64,000 bases of DNA from Dermacentor variabilis (lineage: Eukaryota; Arthropoda; Arachnida; Ixodida; Ixodidae). Both the position numbers and the translations under genes were made by a program. The stretch's first letter is position 1; each line of letters opens with the position of its first letter. A model generated the notes under the pieces. It saw only the letters and a list, made by a program, of their open reading frames with translations. It made no database searches and had not been told where the DNA came from. This document shows, piece after piece, positions 20,270 to 33,052 of the stretch. Location of the stretch: assembly GCF_050947875.1 (NCBI RefSeq), contig NC_134571.1, positions 223,024,024 to 223,088,023 on the forward strand. Direction: 5' to 3'.

Positions 20270-22500
20270 CAAAGAGACGACGACTTGTGAAGAGTAAGTC
20301 AAACACCAAACATCGGCGTTCAATCCCTGTGGGCACAAAATGCGCATAACTTGAATGATGTTGGCGCTAGGTATAAAATAAGTTAATGTGTATATAACAA
20401 AAAATATAAGCTTTTTGTTGTATTCTTGCGCGTTAACAGGACCAAATATTTATCGCTTTGCCTTGTGAAACACCGCAACAAATTTTCTAATTGTGCGTCT
20501 GGTGTAGTACACATGGTTCCCCTTGTCTGCGGTAAAGTGTGTGTACGAGGCAGTCCGGAAGATGCGTCAACAATCGCCTCTATGAACATCAGGTATGTAT
20601 AAAAGCTTCTAGATCGTCACATCTTGCTGACCATCGTAAACATTGCGGTTGCCATCCGATTTTAAAGAACGTGATATTTTTCGACATCGACATCAACTAA
20701 CTCGACAATTCGTAGCATCATACCAAATCAAGGAAAGGGGAGAAGCGTGCCAGTCAAGCGACAATAATTTTGCTCTATAAGGAGTAAGCCTAGCTTTATC
20801 ATTAGCATTTAACTGCATTTTTTTTGCTTATATTGTGTCACTTTCTTTTGCGGATGTTTCTGCTCATTTAACCTGTATCTTCGCTCTCCTGCATGGGCGT
20901 ATGAAGTTGTGTAACTAGCTTATAGTTCGTACGTTCAATAAAAATTTTCAGTTCTGAAACGAACGCTCTCAGTTTGCTTTTCTGTCAAATTTTGTCTGTG
21001 TTCCGGCGCACTTGGAGATCTGTTCAACACGAATCTTGAATTTGTTGGGATCTGGGCTGGGGACGTCGGGGCGACAGCAAGATCTGAAGTACGGTAGCTA
21101 GCTGGGCGAGTCGGTACATCTATATTAATACTTACAGTGCGAATTTATTATTACTTATAGTGCTAATGTTAGGTCTTTTCTCTTTGTCCCGGTTGATTCG
21201 TTCGCGCTGTAAATAATAAACACAGCAACTTCCGCTGACGACGAAGTGAGGTATCTTCGGAAAACACGTCATGCGTTATGCATACGGCTTGATAGAATAT
21301 CAATTTAAAGAGGTGTTTTGTTACTTCATTTAGCCTTTCTAATACGCGTATTTCGTTGTTTTGTTTGCTTGTTCTTATGTGCTCTATATTTTTACAATGT
21401 GCCGCTTCCCCTCTGATAAAACTCCCTATATGAGCCCGAGAAAATTATATGATTAATAATAATAAAGTAGTGTTACTTCCAATTGTTTTCGTTTTGCGGT
21501 GTTTTTCGCGCTTCCCATTTGGGAGCATTAACACGAGAAGAATACACTGATCCTATACTTTCGAGTGTTATCGATAAGCCGCCATTTATAGCACCAGTAT
21601 GTTATGCGAGTTTCAAATCATTTTATTTGCGTGTAAATTCTGTTCTGGCGATCCGGGTCCCTTGTGAGCACTTCGCGTAAATGTACGTACTAATTTGAAT
21701 AATTTGTTGCCAGAAACACGGTAGCAGCGACTATAGTACCTAAAAATAGGACGAGTGCTTTGTCCTGTCTTTACCTGCGCCCCTCACTGTGATCGTGTGA
21801 ATTGCGCTAAATTCCGATTTACTATTACTATTTGAGGAGAACCAGCTGGCCCTACAATAATTAGTATAATACTACTAACTTAAAGCTTCAAGAGGCTGAC
21901 AACTAATCACGAACTACGTCTTTTGCGTGAAAGCTATCAGTGTACGCGACATAGAATATCCCAGCCAGCAGGAAAGCGTCACATCTCCAACAAAGGCAGA
22001 AATCCTGACTCTTTTCAGGCAAATCTCCCCGCATCGACAATTGTCATTTGCAACGAGAGCTGTGATTTGACGGGACACTAAAGTGGGAGGCTTGCCTGCA
22101 CTACGAAGAGTTTCGTGGGCCGACATGAGCACAGACCCACTGCGGCACGTAAGACACAGTGCGGACCACAGTGGTTTTCTGGGCAGCGAAAGATCACTCA
22201 AGCTAACGTATAGTTCCGGGGGCTTCTTGTTCCTGGCTTGAAGTACTCATCCCGCCACCAGTGAAAGCTGATAGCGTTGTCCATTCCTTGGATCATTTTC
22301 AGGCATCCGGTTCGGAAAACGTACGTCGTGCACGATGTAGCACATGCATTTCGGAACAGGCGGGAGCGCCGCCAGCTTCGGTGCGTTGCGCTAAGAGCGG
22401 CCTGGCTTGAGCAGTGCGATTTCATTCCAAGGTGGTCGTTGTCGCTGCGTTCCACAAACGACTGGAGCCACCAAATGCCCTGTAACCTTGAGCCTCCCTT
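20270..22500. other. no recognisable gene
   Basis: AT-rich, non-repetitive sequence with several AATAAA-like words (near 20938 and 21215). Open frames are all under 100 codons except for one of 114 codons at 22198-22542 (-), which overlaps the RTE end and shows no motif. Confidence 0.4.
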
Positions 22501-22504
22501 TACG

Positions 22505-23890
22505 TCCACTGGAGGACGAAGGCCTCTCCCAGTGATGTCCATTCAACCCCATCTTGCTCATGCCGACTTGCTCCTCGAAATTTCCCACTTTCATCGCCGC
22601 ACCAAATTTTCTGCCGTCCTCGACTGCGCTTCCCTTCCCAGGAACCAATTCTGACATTATGACAACGTCTCCGTCTCATTGCATGGTATTGCGCCTCTGT
22701 CTTCTACATTCCTTTGACTTTCATCCGATATCGTGGCCATCTTCACACTAAATCATAGTAATCTGATTGCAAATATAGGCGACCGCAGTTCGGCATTTAA
22801 CTGTTCATTTTTACAGCAAGCAATAAAACGCGGCAATGCCCTACCAGAATACATAGCCTCGTGCACTGATCGCACAACTTTTCGTGAAAAACTCACAGTT
22901 AATTTTTCATAGCCCTCGATAACCCGCCGACGTACAAAAAGGGCACACCAAACAGCGATTTTACCTTCAATGCTATTTTCTTCGTTTGTTATGTCTATTT
23001 CTTACTTTATTCTTATTGCTGATTATCATGTTAGACGTTTGTGTGTATCATGCACTGTTCACCCTTCGGTTGCTTTTCTTTTATTGTTGCTTTAGGTAAT
23101 GTGAACCACAAACATGCGCCCTTCCCTTATGCAATGCCCTCGGGCCTTTGAGGTGAAATAAATGAAATAAAATGAAAACTCTAATGGCCCACCGGTTATC
23201 TGCCCTACGCGTTACATGGCCTGCCCAGCTAGGATGTTCCTCCTAATGCTAAATTGAATATCGGCTAAGCCTGTTTGCCCTCTGATCCACACCGCTGTCG
23301 TCCCGTCTCTTAACGTTGCGCCTAACATTTTTCGTTCCGTTGCTATTTGCGCGGTGCTTAACTTCTTCTCGAGCTTCTTTCTTAACGTCCGAGTTTTGGC
23401 CCCTTATGTTAGCACCGGTAGAATGCAATGATTGCAGACTTTTCTCACTTACAGTGGTAAGCTCCCAGTCAGGATTTCGTTATGCCTGCCATATGTAATG
23501 CAATCCAATTTTGTTCTGTAAATTTCCTTATTATGTTCAGGGCCTCTGTGAGTAACTGGCCTAGATAAATATACTCCTGCGGAGAGCCTAGAGGCTGACT
23601 GGCGATCATGAATTCTTGTTACCTTACCAGTCTATTGGACATTACCTTTGTCTTCTGCATATTAACCTTCAACTCTACTCTTACACTTTCTCAGTTAAAG
23701 TCCTCAATCGTTTGTTGAAATTCCCCCCGAGTGTTGCTGAACAGAACCGTGTAATCTCTAGACGAAATGTAGTTTAAATATTCGCCATTAATCCTCGCTC
23801 TGAAGCCTTTCCAGTTAATGGCTAGAATACTTCTAAGCATGCGGTGGATAGAATTGGAAAGATTGCGTCTTCTTGCCTGTCCCCTTTCTT
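22505..23890 (-). pseudogene. RTE-type LINE fragment, split by a second LINE
   Basis: On the minus strand 23890 to 23186 reads as RTE reverse transcriptase in shifting frames: INWKGFRARINGEYLNYIS and EFQQTIEDFN are recognisable, and the catalytic FADD is mutated. The C-terminal part continues at 22660-22505 (AVEDGRKFGAAM, WERPSSSS), matching the end of the RTE copies at 34010-35405 and 45370-48612. Between them lies the 3' end of an unrelated LINE (22661-23183, + strand). It sits immediately upstream of the TMTC exon. Confidence 0.75.
22661..23183 (+). mobile_element. 3' end of a CR1/L2-like LINE inserted in the RTE copy
   Basis: The frame ends with LIANIGDRSSAFNCSFLQQA, KRGNALPEYIASC and REKLTVNFS then stop, the usual C-terminus pattern of such LINE ORF2 proteins. 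A 3' UTR follows, closing with TGAAATAAATGAAATAAAATGAAA at about 23153-23178. Only the last 500 or so bases were inserted, a typical 5' truncation. Confidence 0.7.
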
Positions 23891-23970
23891 GATAGGTAGT
23901 TCTTGTCGTCGTCACTCTGTGCCGTGGCAATAGGAGCAAGCTCTCCTGGCTTGAACAGTGTGCAGCTGCG

Positions 23971-24306
23971 ATGGGCTGTCTTGCGCCCGCACCGTGTCCA
24001 AGCTGCGCCACGCTACGCCCACTCCCACGGCCGTGTGCTTCAGCGCCGACCCGTTGTGTGTCTTCGCAGGCGCCGTCCAGTGCAGACTGCAGCCCAGCAT
24101 GGCGGCTGTCCGCAGGCGGCAGCCGCGTCGGCTGGCGTTGGTACGCGACCGTGTGCGTACTGTCCTGGCTGTGCTACGTAAACGCTCTCAGCTGTGGATT
24201 CGTCTTCGACGACGCATCGGCTGTACGGGACAACCGGGACCTTCGGCCGTCAACGCCCATTGGCAGCCTGTTTGCGAACGATTTCTGGGGAACACCGATT
24301 CACAAG
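23971..24306 (+). CDS. TMTC: TMTC-family protein, N-terminal coding exon
   Basis: The frame reads [20 protein letters not shown] (first membrane segment), then [15 protein letters not shown] and [10 protein letters not shown], ending in AAG with a GTAGGA donor at 24307. This is the first luminal loop of TMTC proteins, which are ER O-mannosyltransferases with a GT-C fold; the acidic FDD is the conserved catalytic-type motif. The 5' border is uncertain. An in-frame ATG lies at 23971, but an acceptor-like TGTGTCTTCGCAG ends at 24069, and an ATG at 24099 is out of frame. Phase 0 joins exactly to the exon at 35735. The style of DNRDLxPSTP and EQSHKSYRP is closest to TMTC3 as I recall it. Confidence 0.85.
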
Positions 24307-24675
24307 GTAGGAGCAGTGACCGGCGCACCTTCCGGTGCCATTGCCCATAGTGCTTCTTACAATATACTAGCGGTAAATCTGGCAAGGCAGTCGCTGACCC
24401 ACCATTGGAATGATGGGAAGTGCGTGTATTTATCTGATATTCGTGCTTGTGGATCCAGACGTTCTTGTGGCTTTGTTTCTTACGCTTCATATGCTTCCAA
24501 TGTCGTCAATTTCAGAGCAATCTATACTCTTCGTAGTGCAGGAATCGTAGCGAACACGCACAATCACTACTAACTGCAATGATAGAGCTTGGTGAGGTGG
24601 CCGAATCGAAACGCGCTAAGCGTCGAAAAGAACTGGCACGATCGCGATAAATTCATAAGGGCGTTTCACATCGCC
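24307..24675. other. start of TMTC intron 1
   Basis: The donor GTAGGAG is at 24307. The open frame runs on to 24573 by chance. No other feature is seen up to the SINE. Confidence 0.6.
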
Positions 24676-24790
24676 TGCGGGTGTGTGCGTCCCTGGCGTA
24701 ATGGTTTCACTATCAGGATTCTGTGTGGGGGTCCTGTGCTCGAATCCTGCTGTCGGACACTTTTAATAACGTTTTTTTTAATAATTTTTT
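24676..24790 (+). mobile_element. tRNA-derived SINE fragment
   Basis: An A-box-like CCTGGCGTAATGG and a B-box-like GTGCTCGAATCC sit about 45 bases apart, followed by CTGCTGTCGGACAC and a T-rich tail. That layout fits an RNA polymerase III SINE. It does not fold as a proper tRNA, so I do not call a tRNA gene. Confidence 0.5.
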
Positions 24791-25267
24791 ACGCCACACA
24801 TTGTTCAAAATGACCAGTTTACAAAGTGACGAAGCCATTTGAAGTCTGAATGACGAAGTTTAGGCACATACATGTACCATAATGCCATGTTGGCTCAATC
24901 ATTGCAGCTCCCGTAGACACTAGCTCCAGAGTTCCCTCTGGTAATTATTTTATGAAACTGTATGTCATTGGCCATCCTCCTGTGCCTACGTTGACTGCTA
25001 CATGCTTATCTTGGTTTGTGGCTAAAAACAACAGCTCGTTAAAAAGGAAAACGAAGGAAGGCGTTCGGTTCAAGTAGTTTTCCTGGGCCAAACAAATGTC
25101 CTACTCCGTTTTCTTTTGCCGTGGAAGTAATCGCTGAACTCTTGTAAATAAGTGCTTTGCGCACTCGGCAGGGAGCGGCCCTGATTGCAGTCTTTCTTTT
25201 CGACACTACTCTGAACGGAATTGCAGCCGCCTCGTGTAAACCGAGCTTCATAAAAAAATTTAATGAT

Positions 25268-25530
25268 AGTGTTTTACGTGCCAAAACCACGATGTGATTG
25301 GCACGTCGCGTGATTCACTACGGCGTGATTATGAGGCACGCCGTAGTGAAGTACTCCGGAAATTTGCACCGCCTAGGGCTCTTTAACGTGCACATAAATC
25401 TAAGTATGCCGGTATTTTCGTAATTTGCCCCCATCGAAGTGCGACCGCCGTGGCCGGCATTCGATCCCGCGACCTCGTGCTTAGCAGCCCAACACCATAG
25501 ACACTAATCAACCAAGGCGGGTACCCGAGT
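25268..25530 (-). mobile_element. tRNA-derived SINE (complete)
   Basis: Read on the minus strand, a tRNA-like head starts near 25527 (CCGCCTTGGTTGATTAGTG) with B-box GGGATCGAATGCC. The body with GCATTTCGA-type and TTAACGTGCA-type segments follows, then the CGTTTTGGCACGTAAAACAC end. The same family was split by the LINE at 524-614/6251-6392. A small internal palindrome (CACTACGGCGTG...CACGCCGTAGTG, 25316-25348) is part of the body. It lies inside TMTC intron 1. Confidence 0.8.
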
Positions 25531-25540
25531 TTCATGTCGT

Positions 25541-28500
25541 TGTCACTTCGCCATGTCACTTGTGTGGCTTCTACACATGCGGCGTGTTTTCGTGGCTTTT
25601 TATTTGCGCCCAGTCATTCCAGTAGTTGAAGGGAGCAAGAAAGTTATACAGAATATGAATGCACATAGCTATAAAGGCAGATGCGTGCGCAAAGGGAAAG
25701 TCGTAAGAATCAAGACGGGTGTTGTGCTAGCACATGGTTTATTGCTAGAGAGAGCGATGGTTTATTGCTCAAGAGAGCGAGGGGTATAAGCTGAAAATGT
25801 CAGCCGTGCTACACGCAGGCTATTTAGATAGAGCTCACAAATGATTTCAAAAAGAAAGTAAACAAATAAAAACTTCTTTCGCTATTGCAGGCCACCAACG
25901 CATGCTCCCACGCGCATTCTTTTCTTATTCCAATTTTTAAAATTTTTATTGTTGTTTCAGAACCAGCGGGGGTTGAACCTGCAGCGACATAAGTGTGATG
26001 ACCGTAAAATACTAGAGCACATTAACTGTCACGGTATACAGAAAAATGGGACAAGCAATATGAGCTTTTTGCGCTGCCTATGTCGGACGCAAACCGTACA
26101 GCGAGAACAAACAACGGGCCCTATAACGTAAAACTATTCCGATATGTTTTGATTCCAATCTGCTGACGTCAAATTCGCGTAACCGCCAACGCAATCGCCG
26201 GCCAGTCACCCGGAGGGTTGTCTGAACAGACCAATCCAACGCGCTCCTCGTTCATGGGAGGTCACTTTTGTTTGCTTGAAAAACGAATAGCATTGCCTGC
26301 ACTGAGCGGCTTGTATTATCTAATTGGCTGACAAGAGGCGAGGAGCACGCTCAAGTGGAGAGGGACTTGATAGGGCCGAGCCACTGCACTAAAAGTGGAT
26401 AAACTGATGAAGAAGGTGGTGCCGGCGTCTGAGATTGGTCCGCTTTCCCTTAGCTTGCAGTGGCTTGTCGAAGATCGCGGCGGCATGCAACGGAAACTTG
26501 AGAATGGCGCTAAAGCGGATCCTCAGCAAAGAATAGTTGGCAGAATCAGGTCATAAACGTGCGGAAAGTGCTTGAAAACGTTACACGGCCATACAAGAAG
26601 TTTTATTATATTATTATACGCAAATAAACCCATGCTCTCCGGCAGGTGCGAGTAGCAAGCGTCTGAACGATCGGCGGCAGCCATCTTTTATTCCTTTCGG
26701 AACAAAGTAGCCTGCGGCTCTTCAGAAGAAAATTCAGTTTTCTTCGGCATATTAATGCATCTTTACTGCCTGCACGTAACTTTGACGCGGTGAGTTCTTG
26801 CGGTTGTGTGACGTCGCGCGACAGGCAGGTGAAGTGGGTGCAGCCCGAAAACTTTTGACCAATAGCCGGGGGCTAATGGCCAAAAGGCGTCGAATCAGAA
26901 ATAACTATTTCTCTTTTTTTTTTCGGTCAAATCGTGCATAATCAGTCTGTTCACGTGATATCATATGGGGAGCTATCGCGGTTTTCGTGACGTCGTGTGA
27001 CAGACAGGTGAAGTGGGGGTGCCCCGGAAAAGTTTCTCACCAATCGCGGAGGGCTGATTACAGAATTGAAATAGAAAAGTTTGGAATAGTTTTATGTTAT
27101 AGCGCCAAATGTGTGTGTGGGCAGAGAGCAAACCTGCCGAGTCCTTGGAACAGCGCTATTTCCGGGCATGCTCTGCAGCATTTTTTGCTCCTAGTGGAAA
27201 AGTACAGCCTCCTCTCCAAAAAAAGGAGGAATGGAAGCAAATCAGTGGCAACCTTTCTTAAGAGACAGAGGGACAAAATTCAGTACCTGGTGTATTCATA
27301 AGAGATGCACAAAACTGCTGGAGGTATCTTGCTGGAGTTGACGCGATTGAGAAATACTTGGAATAAACCCTTACCTCAGACAGTCAATATTTTCAACGTA
27401 TATCTTGTAACAACCGTCATCGGCTTACCTTGTATCTGACAGCCCAATCTCGGCCAGTGTACGCAAACGGAAGCACACTGTAGCTATGACTTTGAAACTT
27501 AGCATATGTTGTTGAACATTCTGCAGTAAAGTAGAGCCATTCCTTGTAGACTAATTGCAAAGCAGGCTCTGGACAGCCGGTTAATTATTCTGGTGCAGCT
27601 AAAATTGCGCATTGTGAGCGACTGGACTACCCAGTGCTGAAAATATCCTACGAAATTTTGTGGTAGACAGCATAATTACTAACACGTCAGCCGACCTTCA
27701 TTTGCCGTGGCACTGCCTATTCATAAATTCAGATTCAGTGTTCAGATTAGCGTGTATTGTTAGCAAGGTCGAGATTTTACAGCATACAGAGGGCTGGAAG
27801 GTAAAAGAGAAAAGAGGTTCTATTCCGGTAACGATGTGTTTGTTTCTACACGTCATCCTTTAATAAAGGCCGAGCACCGACGCCTAACATCAACAGATTT
27901 GGACATATATTCGCTTAATCACCTAAGAATGTACAGTGCGATAAGCAGGGCTTGCAAAACCGCGAATGAATGCTCTTCGCTTCGGCAACTCTCGGCGTTT
28001 GTAAGATCGCTGCAGTGGCTTGCTATTCCGCAGACGGAGCAGCCGACCCGGCATACGGCACAAGCAAGCCTGTCGTGACCCTGGCGCAGGCAGGCTTTGT
28101 TGTTGTCTTTGTTCGCGCCCAAACGAGGAGCCGCGCGGGCCCACGCCACCTTCCGCTCGCGCACGCTGCCTTCATGCCTCCCATCACGTGCCGTTGCAAT
28201 CGTCGCCGGTGGCCCATTCCCACGCCGTCCTGCATGTGGCGTCATCTTTTTCTTTTTTTTATTTCGTTTCGCGACACTTGAACCATTTCACCTATCAGTG
28301 GCTTCTCTGCTCTGTGCAGCGGTTGGCGGCATGAGAGGCCTGTTGAACTTCGACTTCAGCTCGCCTCCTTCTCAGCCTCATTTTTATCTATATTTCGCAA
28401 AAATAGTGCTAGCTTCAGGACCAGAGGAAGAAGAGACATTAGTACCGCTGGCTATGAACTGGTGGTTTATCGACAGAAAAGAATATTAGGGGCGTGATAA

Positions 28501-31500
28501 GGATAGCCAACATCATAATGCTAAAATATTCGTGCCATCTAGCAAAGTGAGCAGAAAATGATGGTCGTTCAGGCCGCAACAGTGGTAGAGTGAAGTTCAA
28601 TCTATCACGCAGATATATCCACACCCTTTTGATAAACAAACTCAATGGAAAGTAACAAAGCTAACAGAAAACTCTTGCAAAGGAACGAAAAACACAGCAA
28701 TAATAAAACTTAAGTGGCAGTGATAATTAACCCAAGCTTCTTCGCATATGTATACCAGTCTGTGACAGCAAAGCTATATAGGCAAGTTACCACACCCTTC
28801 GGAAGTACTAGTGGTCTGCTTGTCGAGCGTTCGTCGTAGTGGCTTTTCTTAACGACCGGATTATAGGCCTCTCCTTTCCGGGTGTCAGGGCCGCACTTGT
28901 TTGGCGTGTGAGCACGAAGCATGAAGTCTTAGCGCTAATATTATTGTGCCTATAGATGCCCATTTCTTTCTGTTGTCTCTATATATGTCTACTTATGAGC
29001 CTAGCATCTGAAAATGCATTTTGGGGTGCTCTTTCGAAAGCACATCATTGACAGACGATATCGCTAATAGTAACACACCTGACCATGTGACGTGGCGAAT
29101 AAGCGATTGTGTTGTCAACGTTAGTCGAGCTTTTGACGGCCTCTTACCATCTGCCTGACATTCGTCATCAATGTCACATAAAATTATTATCAAAATTCTC
29201 GTTTTTCGGTAGTGGCCGCACTATTCTGTGTTACAATGCAGAGGGAATTTATAATTTTGCTGCAATTAGGCTGGCGCTTAGAAAACGTCATAGAGGGACT
29301 ATAATTTTGCTACAATGCTCGCTCGTATTACTGCGCGAGCTGTGGTTGGAGTTCAGCACCGCAACGGCACAAGAACCAAGCGGGCCCAAGGGACGAGAAT
29401 ATTTCTATTGCACTTCCTTAGTGGCGGCTACAAACTAAGCAGTCTTTCTCTGAACGGCGAAACGCTAGAACTGAACATCCTAAACGTTTGATTGAACATA
29501 GCTACCACACTGACACATTCGGCTATTAATTTTCTCCACAGGCAATTGGGATTCATTGCCCAGATATATTATATTTTGCTCACTTGACGAATTTCTTCCT
29601 GTGATTGAAAAATATGTCCATCACTATGTAGCGAGATTCTAAAGATCGCCTATAGAACACCGCATATTCTTTCAAATTAGTTTTATGTACTTTTTCTTCA
29701 TGTTTTCCTTCCCCATTGTTTTTCTTCATTAATCCTTAAGGGCTTTCTCAGGAAGGTCGCACCTTCTTACTGTACTGCTGCAACTAGGTTTTGTTGTTAG
29801 CGGCATTATTAGCAAGTGTATGAGAGCCTGTCATTCACGTTTTGATGAAGGGTATTTTCCCACGTCCTGCAAGAGCAACCATGTGGAGGCTAAGTATGAA
29901 ATAAATAAGTAGTCGAAGTATGAAATAAATAAAAAATCTAAAGTAAATTACTCTTGATAAAGAAGGGGCCCACATTTAGCGTGCAGTTTGCCGAGCTTTA
30001 CGTTTTAAATAACGCATGCACGTTAATGTGGAGGCGTGGTATTGAGACTGCAGTTTCGAAACGCTTGCTTGAAAGTACGTTGAAAGAATCGTTGTGGTCG
30101 ACTCACAGAGACATGCAACGCGCAGTGTCAGCGTTTACAGGAAGGCCAACATGCTGTCCATGAATACGCAGACTGGAGGCCTCGAACTATCGGCTGAAAA
30201 GTCCTGCTTAATTCAGGTCGCTTATAAGCCTGGCAAGATGGCGGCGGCTCAGGCTGACTCTCAACCGACGATTGGCCAGACAGATATACCTGAAACAAAG
30301 GAAGTGGACTAAAATTCCACCAGTCTGGATCCGGTGTTTTGTGGCTTCAAAAGATCCGCAAGAACATCGGCGACAACTCTCCAGTCAGTGCGGACGTTTG
30401 CACCGACGAGCGGAGGGACGTGTGCACTGCGGTATTCGTTCAGTCCTCCAGTCGCTCATTTTCGACCAGGTGCGATTTCACCGGCTTCCTGCTCGGCATT
30501 GGGCAAGTCTTGAAGCGATCAAGCGAGACACTGCCGAATAACGTCGCCGAAGGTCTTCGTCTTACGCCCTCTCCGATTATGCAGGAGCACGCTCAGCTGA
30601 ACTCTGTTTCAGAGCTCGCGACTCAGCCATAGAAAGCCACAATCTGTAAAAGGTAGCACATTACGGAGGCCGTTGCTTTTAATAATCTTTTCACTAGAGG
30701 GTGACCACGACTCAAAATGACCCTCCTCCGTGGTGCGACACTTCTGTTACCACAAACAAGACAACCATAATTAGTGATCTTGTACAAACCGCTCCTCGTG
30801 GCTATCGCACAGGTGCAGCGGCGATCATTCCACAAGCAGGACGTGACATCGATGCTTAAGCTCTAGTCTTCCCGGAATAACATAGTCTTTCGACCTCTGC
30901 CACTGAAACGCCGGCTTTCTTGTTATTGCAACTACAATCAAGGCACGATTTGTCGGCTTTTCCTGTGCGGAAGGCATTCATTCGCGCCACGTCCAACCAT
31001 AGTCTGCATATGAGGGCTTCGTATGTTCGGGGCAGTCCTAGCTTATGGTTGCATTTTCTCTGAGAGCTAGCACCGCCGTGAGCACGTGATCTGGTCATGC
31101 AAGTACATAAACTTAGTGCGGCTTTGGCATATCGCCAAACGTCAGTTAAAGCGAACCATGACATTGTGGACCACCGAAGAACAAGCTTCATGGGGGCATT
31201 GAGATACATTAATATTTCCATCATTATCATGACGTGTAGCGCTAGTTTCCCATGCGACTGCGCTAGCCGCAATACGTGACCGCGGACTGGACTACTTACT
31301 CCGCCGGCGAAACAAATGGGGGCAAAACGCGAGTGAGTAGAAGTATACGTACTTAAGCTGCATTAATGGTTATGCCTGAGGCTTTCGGCGCTTGGCAGCA
31401 GTGTACGAGAGCAGGTAGGATGAAATTATGGCAGGTAAGGTAGTGGAAAGGAACGAGTGTCCGTATCGGTGCTCCTCTTGTGCTGATGGGCAGTTCTCCC

Positions 31501-32420
31501 GCGCTCTAGCCGAGTTTCAGCGACTTGAGCAATTTAGCCCGGAACATAATGTTGCTTGCCGAACTCTCGACGCTGCCATCAGCGGCGCTCTTAATACGCG
31601 CCACGTTTTCTGGCGCTGTCCGCTTCTTTCTTTTCTTTTTTTCTAACTCCGTGCCTTTCGTGAATAGCGGTGACCGTGCAGATGGCCACCGTCTTACTGA
31701 CGAGGCCGGAGAAGAGCTGCGCCTGCTCGATTATTATAAGGCAGCTTTCTCACCCTGACGGGCCAGGTACTTCTCGCAAGGCGCACGAGTCCATTGCACC
31801 GCGCGCCAGCTTTGTCGATGATTCGAGGAAGAACGAGCGGGTCAAAGCGCACTGGGCCGGCCGTCTTCGGCGAACGGCCCCTGCGCCTGTGCATTTGTTG
31901 TTTGTTTCCGCACGCATTGTAATGTGCAGTGGTGATTATGGTGCACTCGCAAAAGGCGAACAAGCAAACCTACGGGACAGTCTCGAACGTGAGGAGGTGG
32001 TGAAAAAAGCTCACACTGCAGAGTGCTCGCCAGCAAACTTGTTTGGCAGCGTGGAAAGAAGTTATCGGAGAGTCGTAAACGTGGGCGACACATTCGAGCG
32101 ACCCGTTTTGGAACCTTTCACGGTGGCCTGGTCAGTTGCGCCTCCCACCGGCTGTTCGCTACGCGGCTCTCGCAACTTCTGCTCGGTCGCACAGTGTGAG
32201 CAGACTTCTTTTTACGCGTGCCGCCTGTTTGACGGTCATATCTTTCGAACCGTTTTCTTTCAATCCCATAGCCGCCTCTACTCTCGATGGCATACGAAGC
32301 GCGAACGGACTTTTCGCCGTGTGTCTTTTAGTTTCACCTTGACAACGTTTTTTTCCGGATGTATGTTTTCCCTTAGTGGTCGGCGCTTCGCATACGTGTC
32401 GCGCTTCCAAATCGTTCTTA
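25541..32420. other. TMTC intron 1 sequence without recognisable genes
   Basis: I read this stretch on both strands and found no domain. Weak points of note: the related copies at 26800/26978 (listed separately), a Ser/Arg-rich 254-codon frame at 31670-32434 (+) without motifs, a 97-codon frame at 30339-30632 (+), and several homopolymer runs. Much of it is probably old transposon sequence. Confidence 0.4.
26798..27065. repeat. two related direct copies, about 85 bases each
   Basis: GTGACGTCGCGCGACAGGCAGGTGAAGTGGG at about 26807 recurs as GTGACGTCGTGTGACAGACAGGTGAAGTGGG at about 26987. The similarity runs on through the following AACTTTTGACCAATAGCCGGGGGCTAAT and TTTCTCACCAATCGCGGAGGGCTGAT. 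The step is about 180 bases. It looks like two fragments of one dispersed family. Confidence 0.65.
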
Positions 32421-32423
32421 TTA

Positions 32424-33050
32424 GAGAGTTTTAGAATTGGGGGCGCAAGGCTCTGGGTCCCCAAGCCGTGTTGCGTCGGTTGCTCTTGGGTTTAGATGAG
32501 CAGCAGAGTTTGAGGATTGGGTCGAACGCAGACAGCGTTGGGTTGAGCGCTCGGGGCGCCGCAGTGTGGAAAATAGAAACGTGCTTGAAAGAAAAAAAAA
32601 TGAATCTCTTTTCTTACAAGTGAAAACAAACAGAATACATTTTTGAGCAAAAAGAACGAACAATAATGTGTAAAAAACTGTTAGTACCGGTTAGCATTAC
32701 GAATTAAGTGTGCGATTCTAAGCCAAGCAAAGCCAATCGAAGCCAAGCGCTCTTAGTTGGTGTTTCCTTGTGACCCGCGGCAAAAAAACTGCGAGTTCAC
32801 CCGCGTGAAATGGCGAAAATCAGTCGAAGTAAATAAAGTTTGCCCTGCGACCATCTGCTGTACGCTATCGCTGTCACCCGCGAGGGCGGCCCAAGACGGC
32901 TTGGGGGCCCACGCTAGTTTTCGATTCTTGGGTCTTGGGTTAACGCGAACGCAAGAACCCAAGACTGGCTTGGGTTCTGCGCATGCGCACTTGCGGCGCG
33001 CAATTTTCTTGGGTCCCCAAGCCGCTTGGGCCCCCAATTCTAAAACTCTC
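32424..33050. mobile_element. MITE with 21-bp perfect terminal inverted repeats
   Basis: The ends GAGAGTTTTAGAATTGGGGGC (32424-32444) and its exact complement (33030-33050) are each flanked by TA (32422-32423 and 33051-33052). No coding capacity is seen. TA duplication points to Tc1/mariner-type mobilisation, though a two-base flank is weak. Repeated CTTGGG words near both ends make the termini longer, imperfect inverted repeats. Confidence 0.85.
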
Positions 33051-33052
33051 TA

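Noticed and set aside
31670..32434. 254-codon frame in TMTC intron 1
   Set aside because: No recognisable domain, overlapping frames on the other strand, and it runs into the MITE. Probably chance in GC-rich DNA.
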